DNA of 64,000 nt from Ctena decussata (GCA_963989385.1 OZ022500.1:118647842-118711841), one strand, 5' to 3'. Shown: positions 47,756 to 58,905, numbered from the stretch's first letter. Notes: a model not told the origin generated them from the sequence alone. Numbers and translations: made by a program.

Positions 47756-47893
47756 AATTTGATTTTTCAGCGTTCATCGTGTGATGAAGCCAGTGGGTGG
47801 AGCTAAAATTCCATGAAGCGCGAAGCGCTTCTTGTAGAATTTTAGCGACGACCACTGGCTTCTTCACACGATGAACGCTGAAAAATCAAATTT
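47756..47893. mobile_element. 138-bp palindromic MITE
   Basis: AAATTTGATTTTTCAGCG through GATGAAGCCAGTGG pairs with CCACTGGCTTCTTCACACG through TGAAAAATCAAATTT. A fragment, CGTTCATCGGTGTATGAAGC, lies at about 48121. Confidence 0.8.
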
Positions 47894-48333
47894 TTATTCT
47901 TATATTTACACTATTTTTAGACCCTTCCTGTGCTGTTTTTGTGGTAATTTAATGTAGAATATACAAAATGTGCGTCGAAGAAAAGACGGAAACGACGTAT
48001 TCGGTCATTGCGTTAAAAAGCCGTCGCCATAACGTGGCGTCAGTCGAACGTTACGTGAACCAATCAAGACGTTTGTTTACCGTAGACGTCGCTTGACAAC
48101 AACGTCACATGATTAACTGTCGTTCATCGGTGTATGAAGCCAGTTGCTCTACACGGTTTACCTATGGGAAGTCAGTGGCAAGTGTAAATATACTGAAAGG
48201 ATTTAAAAACTTCCACTTTTTATTGCTGGCTGCTGATCTGTTTACTCATGACAGTGTTGACTGTTTATTGACAAAATGCTTGAAACCTATCAAATTTAAA
48301 GATTACGCAGTTTATTTGTATCATTTACCTAAA

Positions 48334-48441
48334 TGACGTCAGTAAAGAGCGTTACGTCACTGAATTGCATAAGGCGATGCCGGCGTTACCTTATGCAACA
48401 CTCTTTCGACCACTTCTTACTGTCTTAATATTGTGACGTCA
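48334..48441. promoter_or_regulatory. pair of perfect CRE palindromes
   Basis: TGACGTCA occurs at 48334-48341 and 48434-48441, with TTACGTCAC between them at about 48352. The surroundings are unusually CpG-rich for this window (about 47990-48660). CRE is the CREB/ATF site. No transcript start is identifiable. Confidence 0.3.
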
Positions 48442-48659
48442 TCAACGTTGATTTGCAAGTATCATTGCGGATGATGCTGTCGCGCAAAGCCTATTACGGA
48501 GACGGCGTCGACGTTAGTTAACGTCATGTCCTCTGGTTTTCAATCTTGGTTAGGTGCTTTTCTGACGGTCTTTTTAGCTTCTTGTAAACAGTGCACGTCG
48601 TCCGAGACTGTAAATTGCCGTCATTAACGCATAAAATTGTACCGCGACGTCACTTTTTA

Positions 48660-49720
48660 AAATTTCAGCATTTATCTGGCCCCAAACTCTGCGCCTGTTT
48701 GCGATATTTAGGCGCGGTAGGCTAAATAAAGCCACTGACCGAGTTCAAATTTTTAAAAATCAATTTGATATTGTAAGAGAAATGTTTCATCAGAAAACTG
48801 TATACATGAAGCTATTCATCATTATGTAAACGGTACTAAGAACACGAGGAGCACGTGCTTGTTCCTGACCGATTCGGTTGAACGATTTCAAATTTCGTAT
48901 ATTGATAGAATCAGGTATAATAGAATGTATATGCTAAAATATTTTGGTGGGCATAGCTGCATTCATTTTTGAGATATTCAAAATTAATGGGTGGAAGTTT
49001 TTAAATCCTTTCAGTATATATAAACTTACTGCATGTCAATGGTCTTTATTCTGTGTTTGATTGCTTTCATGCAACGGATTCAATGTCTCTGGCTGTTAGG
49101 AAACGGTTTCTGAGACTAATGGTTATGTAACGACTACAATCGAAACAACGTATTTGGCGACGTAAACGACGATCTGTGCACAGAATCGCAAATTCAATTT
49201 TCCGTTTATTTTCAGATAAGAATAACATTATGATACTAATGCAGAAATTGAAACTCATGCTGGAATTTACTTTTGCTTTCAGTGTAGACTGTCTACATAG
49301 CAATTTGCTAGCAAAGTTACTAATGCACAACTGTGCACATGCCAAACATGCAAAAACATCTGAATATAGCATACCAAGGAATTTACAGTTTCAGTCGAAT
49401 GGCAAATAAGTGCACATAATTGCACATATTCAACAGCAATATATTGATACATGTATATGTCATATGTCTGATTTCTCAAAACTCAAGAAATGGCAGAAAA
49501 AGAAAGACCGTCAAGTTTCTTTTTTGCTAAGTATACATCTAGTTTTTGCTCAAGCTCTTGCACATGCGCAGTCAGTTTTGCAGAAGACAGTACACAGTAA
49601 GCAAGATGCGACAGCCAGTAAGCAGAACAGTAGACAGAGAACAGGACACAGTTGAGAGTATACAATATGTTGGATTGGCTGCAGTAATGTAGCGCTGACA
49701 CAGGTCGTGAGTCAGAAAGC
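48660..49720. other. non-coding, nothing recognised
   Basis: AT-rich. Overlapping open frames on both strands at about 49067-49700 have no domain features or splice context that I can support. Confidence 0.4.
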
Positions 49721-49726
49721 TAGGTT

Positions 49727-49894
49727 CGAGGTTATAAAACTTGAGAATAATCTCAAACTGAGAATAATCTCAAACTCACAATAAAGCACACTGATTGGCT
49801 GCTTTCGAGCATGTAACTCAAAATAAAGCTCGGAAGCAGCCAATCAGTGTGCTTTATTTTGAGTTTGAGAATGTACTCAAGTTTTATAACCTCG
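49727..49894. mobile_element. 168-bp palindromic MITE
   Basis: CGAGGTTATAAAACTTGAG pairs with CTCAAGTTTTATAACCTCG, and inside it AAAGCACACTGATTGGCTGC pairs with GCAGCCAATCAGTGTGCTTT. The left arm has an extra copy of GAGAATAATCTCAAACT. Confidence 0.85.
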
Positions 49895-49899
49895 GGGCC

Positions 49900-51390
49900 T
49901 GGGTGAGTAGGAGTATTCTTTCTGGCTCTTGGACATACACAAGACTCAATGTAGCAGTAGGCAGTAGGCCAGCACAATAAAGAGTAAACATAAGAAGTCG
50001 TATACGCAATTCCATTATAACCTATCATGAAGCCTTGCGAAAACGAAGTAGAGAAGAAGCGAAAAAAAAGAAGCTCACGTTGTTATCAGAGAAACCTGTT
50101 GTCTTATGAAGGGGTCCATAGGAATAATAATAACAATTTGAGTTAAATTACCATATAAGTTCTGACTAAATTCGGGAGTTCATCATTAATTTCTCAATGT
50201 TTGAAATACATTTGCTGTTTTTGTACTCTCTGAACCTAACATTCAGCGAAGCTTCCGTCCGTCCTTTTATAGCGCCCAAATACCCTAAATCACACTTGAA
50301 GTTGCAAATAAGTTAAGTGCCCCAAAAAGCACGGAGTGTTTGTGCAGCTTTGAAAATCAAACTTTCTAATTTATTATACATGGCATTGTCAGTCATTTTG
50401 TATTATTATGTTTGAGGCTTGGAATGACAAAAGACGCCTTAAACATTAAAAGCGTTTAAAATGCAGACATGCAAAATTCTAAAAAAAAAAAAAAAAAAAA
50501 ATGTTTCATCCCAGCTATTTCATATTGTGAATTTAGAGGCTACTGAGCTGCCTTATCTGGATATACACTGTTTTCAACTTCTACTATTTTTCATTGGTGG
50601 CGATTTAAGTGTAAACACCGACATGTTGTCTGACTGTCTGTCAAAAATCGAGTCCGCTCTAGAATTTAATACACTTTTAAAATATTTCATGAAACTTAAT
50701 AGTACAAATATGAACCATCTTCAGAAACGATATGCTGAGAACAAGAACTAGAACACCGATAACAGTTTGAAGGATTATGTCCCTTCGTATTTCTTTTGTG
50801 AAAATCGTGTAAAATAGAGGCCATAACGGAGACAGCTGCCCCACTTGGTCGCGAATTCAAGAACTAGAACGAGATTAATTATTATTCCGTTATTCCGAAA
50901 AAAAAATAATAGAAAACGCAATGTAAAGAACCCGCGAAAATAAAGCATTTTTTCATCTATCAGTTAATTTAAATTACCTACGGGAATATTAACATATGAC
51001 CGATATATTTCTAGACCTTGCTCAGTTTGTTCATAGAAACAGCCATATCAAAATAAGTGTTACTTAACAGTGCAATTAAACTGGGAAAATCAATCAAATT
51101 TAATTGGTCGTCTGACTGAACTTTGAGTCTTTTGAACAGACATTTTATGTAGTGAAATATCCATTAGTTAACTGTGAAAGTAGGTCATTGATTATTTTTT
51201 ATTTCATTGAAATAATTAACCGTCAGCTTCAAAGTTCAAGATGAATTAGAACATAATGTTGTTGCATCAAATGAAACTTGCTGATATTACAGATTGGGGG
51301 TGAGGGAGGAAGGGGTTTACTGGCCCTCGAACCAAACTTTTTACAAGTAATACTTCAATCACCAGAAATTGAATATACATATAGTCGAAT
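49900..51390. other. non-coding, repeat-derived in part
   Basis: A head-like GCTTCCGTCCGTCC at 50250 and clauses such as GAGTCCGCTCTAGAATTTAA and ATGCTGAGAACAAGAACTAG near 50640-50760 match the style of the 40226 repeat. A-run at about 50480-50501. Confidence 0.45.
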
Positions 51391-51391
51391 T

Positions 51392-51459
51392 CGCAAACAG
51401 CGTAGATCTAGGTGAGGCGGCTCATAGTGAGCCGCCTCATCTGGATCTACACTGTTTGC
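51392..51459. mobile_element. palindrome related to MITE family 2 core
   Basis: GCAAACAGCGTAGATC through GAGGCGGCTCATAGTGAGCC back to GATCTACACTGTTTGC. The layout is the same as the central palindrome of MITE family 2 (GCAAACAGTG, then GACGGCTC), but the outer GAGTCGGGTAAC ends are missing. Confidence 0.7.
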
Positions 51460-51699
51460 CCTCTTTGAAACTTCAATATAATATAGCTTGGGTGAAACAT
51501 TTTTTGAAATTTTGCCGACGAAAATTTTGTCGTCTGCTTTTTGCGCTTTAATGGCTAAATTATCACCAGTAATCAAGATTATCAGCTCTTACTGTTTGTC
51601 GAAAGCAAATACGTATGTACGTAGGAGATTCCAATATTTGGCCAGCAACGAGGAAATCCTGTCATTTTATCAAAACAAATGATTTCTTAAATCTTGCCA

Positions 51700-52019
51700 T
51701 GTAAATACAATCCAAACTTTAAGACAAAATAATCATAATTTAAGACATAACATGCCCTTTATCAGCTATTTTACTAGCATGCCTTTGAGAAGGATTATGT
51801 TTAGTCGATTTGGAATTCTCTATACATTGATTTTTAAACCTCTGTAACTAATACTTGAGACCTTAGCTTGTTGAAAATTCCATTGCAGCTAAGGCTTCGC
51901 TGTGTTAGACCTACATGTTCTGCTCTGTTCTCTACTTCTTTGTTCTTAATCACGACGATGAGCCATACAAACTGTAGATTCGAGCAACTCGGGCACAATG
52001 CTGATTTTTAGTGTATTTC
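51700..52019. other. non-coding, nothing recognised
   Basis: No repeat or exon that I can support. Confidence 0.35.
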
Positions 52020-52920
52020 AGCTCACCTGAGCATAAAGTGCTTAAGTTGAACTATCATTATAATTTATCGTCTGTCGTCATCCACCACTTACACATTTTT
52101 CAACAATTATAATCAAACTCGCGTGGTATGTATATCATCAAAGTTCGATAATGGCACAACGGACAATTAACAGCAGGGTCATTGCCCCTTCCATAGTGAA
52201 AAATACTGTACATTGCCTTTTGAACGAAATGGAGGTTACATATTTACAACAACCATGCCAAACTTGCATAGCATGTTTATATGGGTCAGATTGGAAGATT
52301 AATTCTATAGTTAATGCCCCTTGTCCAATGAAAAACTGTCTGTCATCCTTAGAACACAAAAAAGATTTTACTTTTTAAGCAGTCACAATCAAATTTATAC
52401 ACTTTGTTATGGCCAAAAGACCTCGGCCAAGTACGATATTGGGCTAAATCAGACCAGTAACTCCAGAGTTATTACCCCTTATATACAGAGTGTAAATTCT
52501 CTTTATCATCTAGTGAACACAGCACACGCAATAAGTTTAGAGCAGTCATGATCAAACTTTCATTGTATCTTTTAAGAGTAACAATATTTTAGTCAGAATA
52601 GGTAACTGTGTCAAATCGGACGATTTACACTGTAGTGATTGCCCCTTACATAATTAAAGAAAACTGCTGTATTCGTTTTGAGAAGACATTAGACGCTTAA
52701 TTCATTGAGCAGACTTGCACAGTGTGTTTGTGGATACAAGATCTTTGATAAGTGTGATGATGAGCCTAATATGATTACTAGTTCGAGTATCAGAGTTACA
52801 GACCCTCACTTATTGTTCAAGAAAAAATATGGCATAAGCTGCCATATCGGTAGACTTCCTTTTGTGCGTTCGGTATTTTTTCAGTTCATGTGAGTGCGAA
52901 GCGCTTAAGATCAGTCAATA
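52020..52920 (+). repeat. AGCTCACCTGAGC interspersed repeat, diverged
   Basis: Starts AGCTCACCTGAGCATAAAGT with TATCGTCTGTCGTCATCC. Diverged ~180-bp units follow, with clauses such as GGTCATTGCCCCTTCCATA and GAGTTATTACCCCTTATATA. Confidence 0.6.
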
Positions 52921-53087
52921 TAGATCTGTTGAGCACAAAAAGCTTAAGCGGTTGCTATCCGAAATAGACCCCATAATTATCCTCAAATACCCACCTTAAC
53001 TGGGCCTCTGGTTCATACTCATCAACGGACTCATTCATTGTGGGAAGTAATCAGGGATAACGCTTTAAACTATTTTGTTCATTTCAG

Positions 53088-54525
53088 ATGCGCCCATGCC
53101 TTGACTTCCGGATGCCGACTCTTGCCAACAAAAACGCTTTTCTCCTTCCATTAGAGGAAATCACAGCAAAATCCAAGGCGGGACTCAAACAGTTCGAGAC
53201 GCACCCACCAACAAGTTTGAAAGAAGTCCGAAATCTTCTTACAGCTGAGATTAAGTCTGTACAAAAGAAACTGAATAGGCTTGAAAGATCATACTATGGT
53301 GTCGGTAAAACATTGAGTCATGAGGTGAAGAGGGTTGCAACCCCTATTAAGATTCTTATACGTATGCTTGGCTATTTCGAACTTCCATCCACAAAGTCAA
53401 TTGAAGCAGCAATTAAAAATGGGTCTGACCCAAAACGATACAAAGGTGACCCAGAAAATGTAGCTTTGTTGAAAGAGGTGTACGCCAAGGTTCAGTCATT
53501 TGTCCCCGCTAAATTCAAAGATGTGACTGAAACGTGTGAAAAGATGTTAGAAGTGATGGAGAAGTACCTGATAAGTTTTTATGACCCTGAAAGCGAGATT
53601 GAAGTTGAAACCGCTTCTCATTTTGAAACTCAGATTCGATCATGGCGAAAGACGATCAGAGAAAATCTAGTGAACATACATAGTTTGATCATGAAATTCA
53701 AAGGACGTGGGATTCACTATTCGATGTTTTCGTCCCCCGTGGCAACCTTCTGTCAGAGGAACGAGTGCGAATTAGTTCCATTCCTCTTACTCTTTGCAGA
53801 GGCGTGCACGAATATTAGGACTGCCTTGTCCATAATAACACAGTGGATTAAATGTGATGAAAATTATGCGGTGTTCCTACAAAACGACGTGCGAGACCTC
53901 GAACACCAGAAGGAGGAACATGTCAAAGCAATGCGAGAGGCGCGAGAAAAGTATCATTCTGCAACATTTAAGGTCAATCAAGCGGAAGTTGAGTATACAA
54001 AACTGCTAGCTGACTTTGAAAACATTAAAGAAAAAGGAGCAGCAAATGAAATTGAAGAAATGTTTTTAATAAGTCGGTTGAATGAACTTGAATCGGATAT
54101 GGAATTCAAAGAAGGTAGGCGAGAGGAATTAAAAAGAAAAGCTGATGAAATAGATCCCGATGCTCTCGCTATATCTTTAGATAATCTTAATGAAGAAATA
54201 CGGTTTCTAAAAGACCAATTACCTGGCATAAGACGACAGTTAGCAACAGCCAAACACAGGCGAGAATGGATGTGCGAAAAACGTTTACAGATAGAAAAAG
54301 TGGAAACGGATATTGTACAGTTACAGTCCGATGTTAGAGAAGCGGAAAACACGAAGAAACAACGAGAAGCGGAATTCGAAACTATTGACAATACTCTAGA
54401 TTTAGCACGAAAGTTGTTACTTCTTAAGAACAGCAGTGATTCCGTAGAAAAAATATTTTATGGTATTCCAATTACAGCCAGAAATACTCGGATGAAGCTA
54501 CCAAATATTTCAAATGGAACAGAAG
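53088..54525 (+). CDS. coiled-coil/Death-domain protein, first long exon
   Basis: This exon encodes 479 codons plus one base. It is preceded by the acceptor TTGTTCATTTCAG at 53087 and ends at CAGAAG|GTAGGT. Because the ATG is the first codon after the AG, either translation starts here or upstream exons join in phase 0; four such candidates exist. The protein is soluble-looking with no signal peptide or membrane segment. Residues about 43-260 form a predicted all-helical region with conserved-looking aromatic and charged residues (LERSYYGVGKTLSHEVKRV, SWRKTIRENL). Residues about 263-345 and 365-445 are highly charged with heptad-like spacing, typical of coiled coil. The splice links it to the Death-domain exon at 55527. 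It may be a signalling adaptor with an oligomerising N-terminus. I do not recognise a named family. Retention of the intron would add RL and stop at 54536. Confidence 0.85.
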
Positions 54526-54691
54526 GTAGGTTGTAAACAAATTTTGTTAACATCGAAAGCTGAATGAATTGATGAAATAGGGCTGTATAGCCCAGACACG
54601 GATCCAGACCACCATGTACTGGTGAGGCTCTGGATAACTAGTGGGACTCTGAATTACTGGTGGAGCTGGGAGGTTCCGAGATATGTGTGGG

Positions 54692-54722
54692 GGAGAGGGC
54701 GGGGGGGGGGGGAGGGGGGAGG
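54692..54722. repeat. G-rich tract
   Basis: GAGAGGGCGGGGGGGGGGGG-type run inside the intron. Its length is likely polymorphic. Confidence 0.8.
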
Positions 54723-54808
54723 AGGCATAAAAATATATAACATAATAAGGGATCAGTTTCATGAGAGTTTTTGCTAATGTCTTTTTTGCCTTGAAATATA
54801 TGATGTGA

Positions 54809-54852
54809 TATCTCATTAGAATCGCCTCGCCGAGGCGATTCTAATGAGATGT
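54809..54852. repeat. perfect palindrome
   Basis: ATCTCATTAGAATCGCCTCG joined to CGAGGCGATTCTAATGAGAT with almost no loop. Its half matches TCATTAGAGCCGTCTCCTTG in the 130-bp repeat at 33741. Confidence 0.8.
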
Positions 54853-55526
54853 CGCAACATATATTATAATCTAACCAGGCCCAGGTGGCGGGGCTCAAGC
54901 CCCAAAAGCCACCCCTGGATCCGTGGCTGTATAGCCTTAGTTCGGAATGGATGAGATGATGGTAATGGTGAAATAACCCAAGACAATGATTTGAATCTAT
55001 GGCCTATTCTTATTCTATAAGAGCATAAATCAACTGACATAGGAAACCGCCACCGGACATCCGACAAAGAGGAGAAAAGGTCAGGTTCAAATAACTGTAC
55101 ATGCACCTATCGCAAGGTATGTCTGTGGTCGTAAAAATTAGAACAAAGCCATGCCTTATAGATTATGACATTATAAAGAAAAATACATGTTGGACAAGCC
55201 ACGGTTCTAAATACATGTAATGGTGTGTAAACCACAAGAACATAAGTTCTGCAGAAATATAGTTGTACGCTCAAGTAAGTAGTTATGAGTTTTCCTCCTC
55301 TTTTCAGCAATAATTCGATTTTTATTATAATTCAGGACTTCCGGGTTCTAAAACAGCTAGACGTTGCCTTCTGTCTTGGTTTCTTATGGAACCAGTATAA
55401 ATATCAGATTGGGGTATGTTCGGTGAGCTTGCACGAGTCATCCGACTGCCAGGTACTTAAAATTCTAAATCATGATACACAGCGTGTATCTACTTTAAAT
55501 CCTAAAATACATTGTATCTCTTACAG

Positions 55527-55960
55527 GTGCGTTAGACAAAGCTTGTCAGAAAGTGATTCGACATATAGACCAAGACTGGATGCAGCTCTATCGCAATCTA
55601 CCTTTCTTTCCGAAACGAGGTGCTCACACAATCGAAAGCGACATTTCTAGTATAGCGGCGGAAGGAGCGCGTGGACCTAAACAGGATGTTATCCAAGTTG
55701 CTCTCAACAGGTGGCGCCGCCATCATACACGTGCACGAGTGGATGATCTGAAACAGGGCCTGAAAGCTATTAAGCGCAGTGACGTTTTAAAGGAGGTGGA
55801 AATAACGATGAACCCAACACCAGAGAAAGTTGAAGAACAGGAATATTTTCCACCTGAACTCGACCCGGATCTAAAGCCATTTTACAGAGATGTTGTAAAA
55901 CTTGATCAGCTGATTGCTGCCAAAAAGATACAGATAGTGCAATTATCGGAAGAGGATTAG
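55527..55960 (+). CDS. Death-domain exon (C-terminus)
   Basis: The exon opens after TCTCTTACAG and completes the split glycine codon, reading GALDKACQKVIRHIDQDWMQ onward, and ends at TAG (55958-55960). With the first exon the product is 623 residues. The first ~95 residues carry the Death-domain pattern: a W-x-x-L helix (DWMQLYRNL), a spacing helix with IESDISSIAAEG, the ALNRWRRHH tryptophan helix, then RARVDDLKQGLKAIKRSDVLKEVE. Death domains pair with other Death domains in apoptosis and innate-immune signalling complexes in the cytoplasm. A ~45-residue acidic tail follows. Domain assignment is from motif reading. The partner and pathway are unknown. Confidence 0.85.
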
Positions 55961-56850
55961 TTTCGTAGCTCAACGCTTATGTTCAAAATTAACTGCTTTC
56001 AGGCCCTTGTTCTTTTTTAAAATGTTAGAATATGCTCAAACAGCCACTTCTTACCGGTATTAAGGTGAATGGTTAGCCTTCAAACTTTTCTGTCATTTCT
56101 TTAAAAAGAGGGGACAACTTTCGTGACCTCCTGCTTCCTTCGTAGGACGACTTGAAACCCTTCAAAAGCGGTCTACTACTAAAGGAAGGAAATTGAGGCA
56201 AGTAGCTTGCGGGTCGTTTCTTATTGGAGTGCTGTATTAAGGTATATGAGTCCACCTCAGGGGAAGCAACTTTATCATTTTCATTTTTAGCTCCCTTTTC
56301 AATGGATATCAGTTCTTAAAAAAACATTGCTCCTCTAGGTAGACCACATTTTGGAACGGCTACGTCGTGCAGGGTAGCAAGTAAAGAGTCGTGAAAGTTG
56401 TTCCTCTTTCTAAAAATGTAATTAAAAAGTGAAATTGTACCCATATACATTGTGTCTTTACCTGAGCGCAGAATTTTTGCATTCCACCGGATATCTGTAG
56501 ATGATGATGCTGACGCGGAAGACTGCTGAGCAGATGAAGTGCGTGCCGTTTCTTGCGGCAGTTGTCTGTTGATTTCAGACGTTTCGGAGTTAAAGGATTC
56601 GCTTATTTTGGTTAAGGTTTATGTTTGTTTCGAAAGAAAGAGAGACAATATCCATTACGTTTTAAGCAAATCATAAGATGTATTGAGCCGATTATACGGT
56701 TATTAATTTGTCAAGTGCTAAATTTAGCACATGTACCTCTTAACAACTCTAATACATGTATTCTTATTATATCAGCTACTTTATTTTATTTGTATCTTTA
56801 TCAAACTGATTTGACATAACATCTTAAACCATGTTATGGGCCAAAAATTA
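55961..56850. repeat. 3' flank: GGTGTATGGGTACACC-family repeat
   Basis: No AATAAA is seen close after the stop. ATTAAA at about 56411 is the nearest variant poly-A signal. Clauses TTAAGGTGAATGGTTAGCC, CTCCTGCTTCCTTCG and GTAGACCACATTTTGGAACG match the repeat family at 16958 and 20040. Confidence 0.5.
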
Positions 56851-56891
56851 AGGTGTATAGGTACACTTCCATGTTTAATTCCGCCATTTCG

Positions 56892-57118
56892 GTTTGAGTC
56901 AGGTAACTTCGGACAGCAGGTAAATTCGGACAGTGACATTGTTTCCTTTACATGCCATGTTTCCTTTACATGCCAGTTGTTTGGAATTAAAAAAAAACTG
57001 GGCAAACAGTGAAAATCCTGATGAGACGGCTCATTATGAGCCGTCTCATCTGGATTGTCACTGTTTGCAATGGTATGTCCGAATTTACCCGCTGTCCGAA
57101 GTTACCCGACTCTACCCG
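56892..57118. mobile_element. MITE family 2, copy 2
   Basis: GAGTCAGGTAACTTCGGACA at the left and TGTCCGAAGTTACCCGACTC at the right. The central palindrome is GAGACGGCTCATTATGAGCC. An extra TTACCCGACTCTACCC follows as a partial duplicate. It lies within a GGTGTATAGGTACACTTCC repeat, which resumes after it. Confidence 0.85.
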
Positions 57119-57139
57119 TTACCCGACTCTACCCTAACA

Positions 57140-57320
57140 AAGTTTAACAGTTTTTGTTACTTCCTGAATGATTGATTCTCTGACACCAAAGCTCTTCCAA
57201 ATTAGGGTCTACTCGTAGAGGAAAGAATTGCTCCTAAAGGAGCAAGATGATCCCAGCTGAGAAGGGAGGCAAAAATGAAAATGGTAGAGTTGATTTCCCT
57301 GAAAATGTACCTGTTCTTCC
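57140..57320. repeat. GGTGTATGGGTACACC-family repeat, right part
   Basis: TTACTTCCTGAATGATTGAT, AGGGTCTACTCGTAGAGGAA and GAGAAGGGAGGCAAAAATGA parallel 17030-17150 in order. The MITE at 56892 separates it from its left part at about 56848. Confidence 0.6.
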
Positions 57321-57631
57321 TGAAGCTAAGCGTGCAACGAGATTATCTACCCTATAAGAATTACCAACAATACAGTGCAGACTCATGTCGGTCTGCCCAT
57401 TTCGCAGTTTTAGTAAAACGCATGCTTTTGCAGTACCGATTCAAGGCCTCAGGGTCCAGAAATTGTTTATGCGAACAGTGAAGACTCTGATCAGACTGCG
57501 TATGCACGAGCTGTTCTAAGTTTTCGATGTTCGAATATGGCCTAGAGCCTATTTTAACATGGCGCATCTCGTTCCTTTATTGGACTGTTTTGAATGAAGA
57601 TTTTCAGATGTCCAAGGCCTCCCTTTGCCTT

Positions 57632-57770
57632 GAATGTAAACATGTCCTATCAGTGTTAGGACATGTTTACATTCGAAGGCTAAGGGTCATGATACGATCC
57701 ATATCAGTCCGTTTGAAGAGCGATCCTTTTTACTCTTAATGTCAGTCCTATCATGGGACTGACATTGAGC
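57632..57770. repeat. two adjacent short palindromes
   Basis: AATGTAAACATGTCCTA pairs with TAGGACATGTTTACATT (57636-57678), and AATGTCAGTCCTATC pairs approximately with GGGACTGACATT (57738-57766). Confidence 0.7.
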
Positions 57771-58030
57771 GTGTAAATGATTGACCTTAAATGGACTGGC
57801 ATGCTCACACTCGAAAGTATAGTGTAAAGAAGCTAAGTGTAATCTGGATTCTGGTATCCTCAAACTTAAGTTTATAAGGTAGTATTTAAAAGTAATATTT
57901 TGTAGAAAATGTAACTGTTTAAATTTTCACAGGCTTTGTTAAGCTCAAAATAAATATATATAAAACTGCGTACTGTTTTATTACCTTCCGTACCTTCCAT
58001 ATGACACTTGATGCAAGACGTTAACTAAAA

Positions 58031-58350
58031 AATTGAGCCGCGACATGGAAAAACAAACAAAGTGGCATGTGCGCCTAGTGCAGACTGAGATCAGCCTGGG
58101 CATCCACCCAGTCTGATCAGAGCCTTCGCTGTCCGGCTGAAGCTAGCTTAGACCCAGTCTGATCAGTCTTCGCTTTGCGTTTACAAGTAAGCTAAGGGTC
58201 TAAGCTAGCGAAGACTGATCAGACTGGGTCTAAGCTAGCTTCATGCGGACAGCGGAGACTCTGATCAGACTGGGTGGATGCCCAGGCTGATCTGAGTCTG
58301 TGCTGGCAGCACATGCCACTTTGTTGGCTTCGACGTGTCTCGACTCGATT
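58031..58350. mobile_element. MITE family 1, rearranged copy
   Basis: The ends ATTGAGCCGCGACATGG and ACGTGTCTCGACTCGAT are diverged inverted repeats. Inside is an extra inverted pair, CCAGTCTGATCAGTCTTCGC and GCGAAGACTGATCAGACTGG, at about 58160-58240, absent from the intact copies. Confidence 0.75.
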
Positions 58351-58479
58351 AGTGTATCTTGTTTTCTGGGTGTCGTCTTATGGTGTATGGGAACATCTCC
58401 ATTATCTGTCACCATGTTTAAAGCGATACAATTTTTGTGACTTCCTATTTGCTTCCCTGAAGGAGGAAATCTTTCCATA

Positions 58480-58696
58480 GGGGAGAGTCGGATAACTTCG
58501 GACAGCGGGTAAATTCGGACAGTGACATTGTTTCCTTTATATATCAGTTGTTTGGAACTTAAACAAAAATAAACTTGTCAAACAGTGAAAATCCTGATGA
58601 GACGGCTCATTATGAGCCGTCTCATCTGGATTTTCACTGTTTGCCATGATATGTCCGAATTTACCCGCCTGTCCGAAGTTACCCGACTCTCCCCTA
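58480..58696. mobile_element. MITE family 2, copy 3
   Basis: GGGAGAGTCGGATAACTTCGG at the left and CCGAAGTTACCCGACTCTCC at the right. The central palindrome GAGACGGCTCATTATGAGCC is the same as in copy 2. It again lies next to a GGTGTATGGGAACA-type repeat (58377-58480). Confidence 0.85.
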
Positions 58697-58905
58697 ATGA
58701 ACACAGAATTAAACTGACTTTCGAATAATTATCTGTTTGAGAAAATCTGAAGTTTTGGTTGAAAGAATTTCAGTCTGTAATGTCATTGAAAAATTGGCGA
58801 AGCAAGGCAATCACTGTTTGCCTTTCTCCAGTACCAATGACGTCAAAGATATGTAACCATAGCAACTAAAGCCTAGTTTACACGATATGTTTTCCACAAA
58901 AGCTT

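Larger units (their letters stand above)
54526..55526 (+). other. intron of the Death-domain gene
   Basis: The 5' site AAG|GTAGGT and the 3' site TATCTCTTACAG|GTG give a phase-1 intron of 1001 bases. It contains a G-rich tract at about 54692-54722 and the palindrome at 54809. Confidence 0.8.

Noticed and set aside
53978..54391. 137-codon antisense frame
   Set aside because: Antisense shadow of the coiled-coil exon. It is Ser-rich because the sense strand is rich in Glu/Lys codons.
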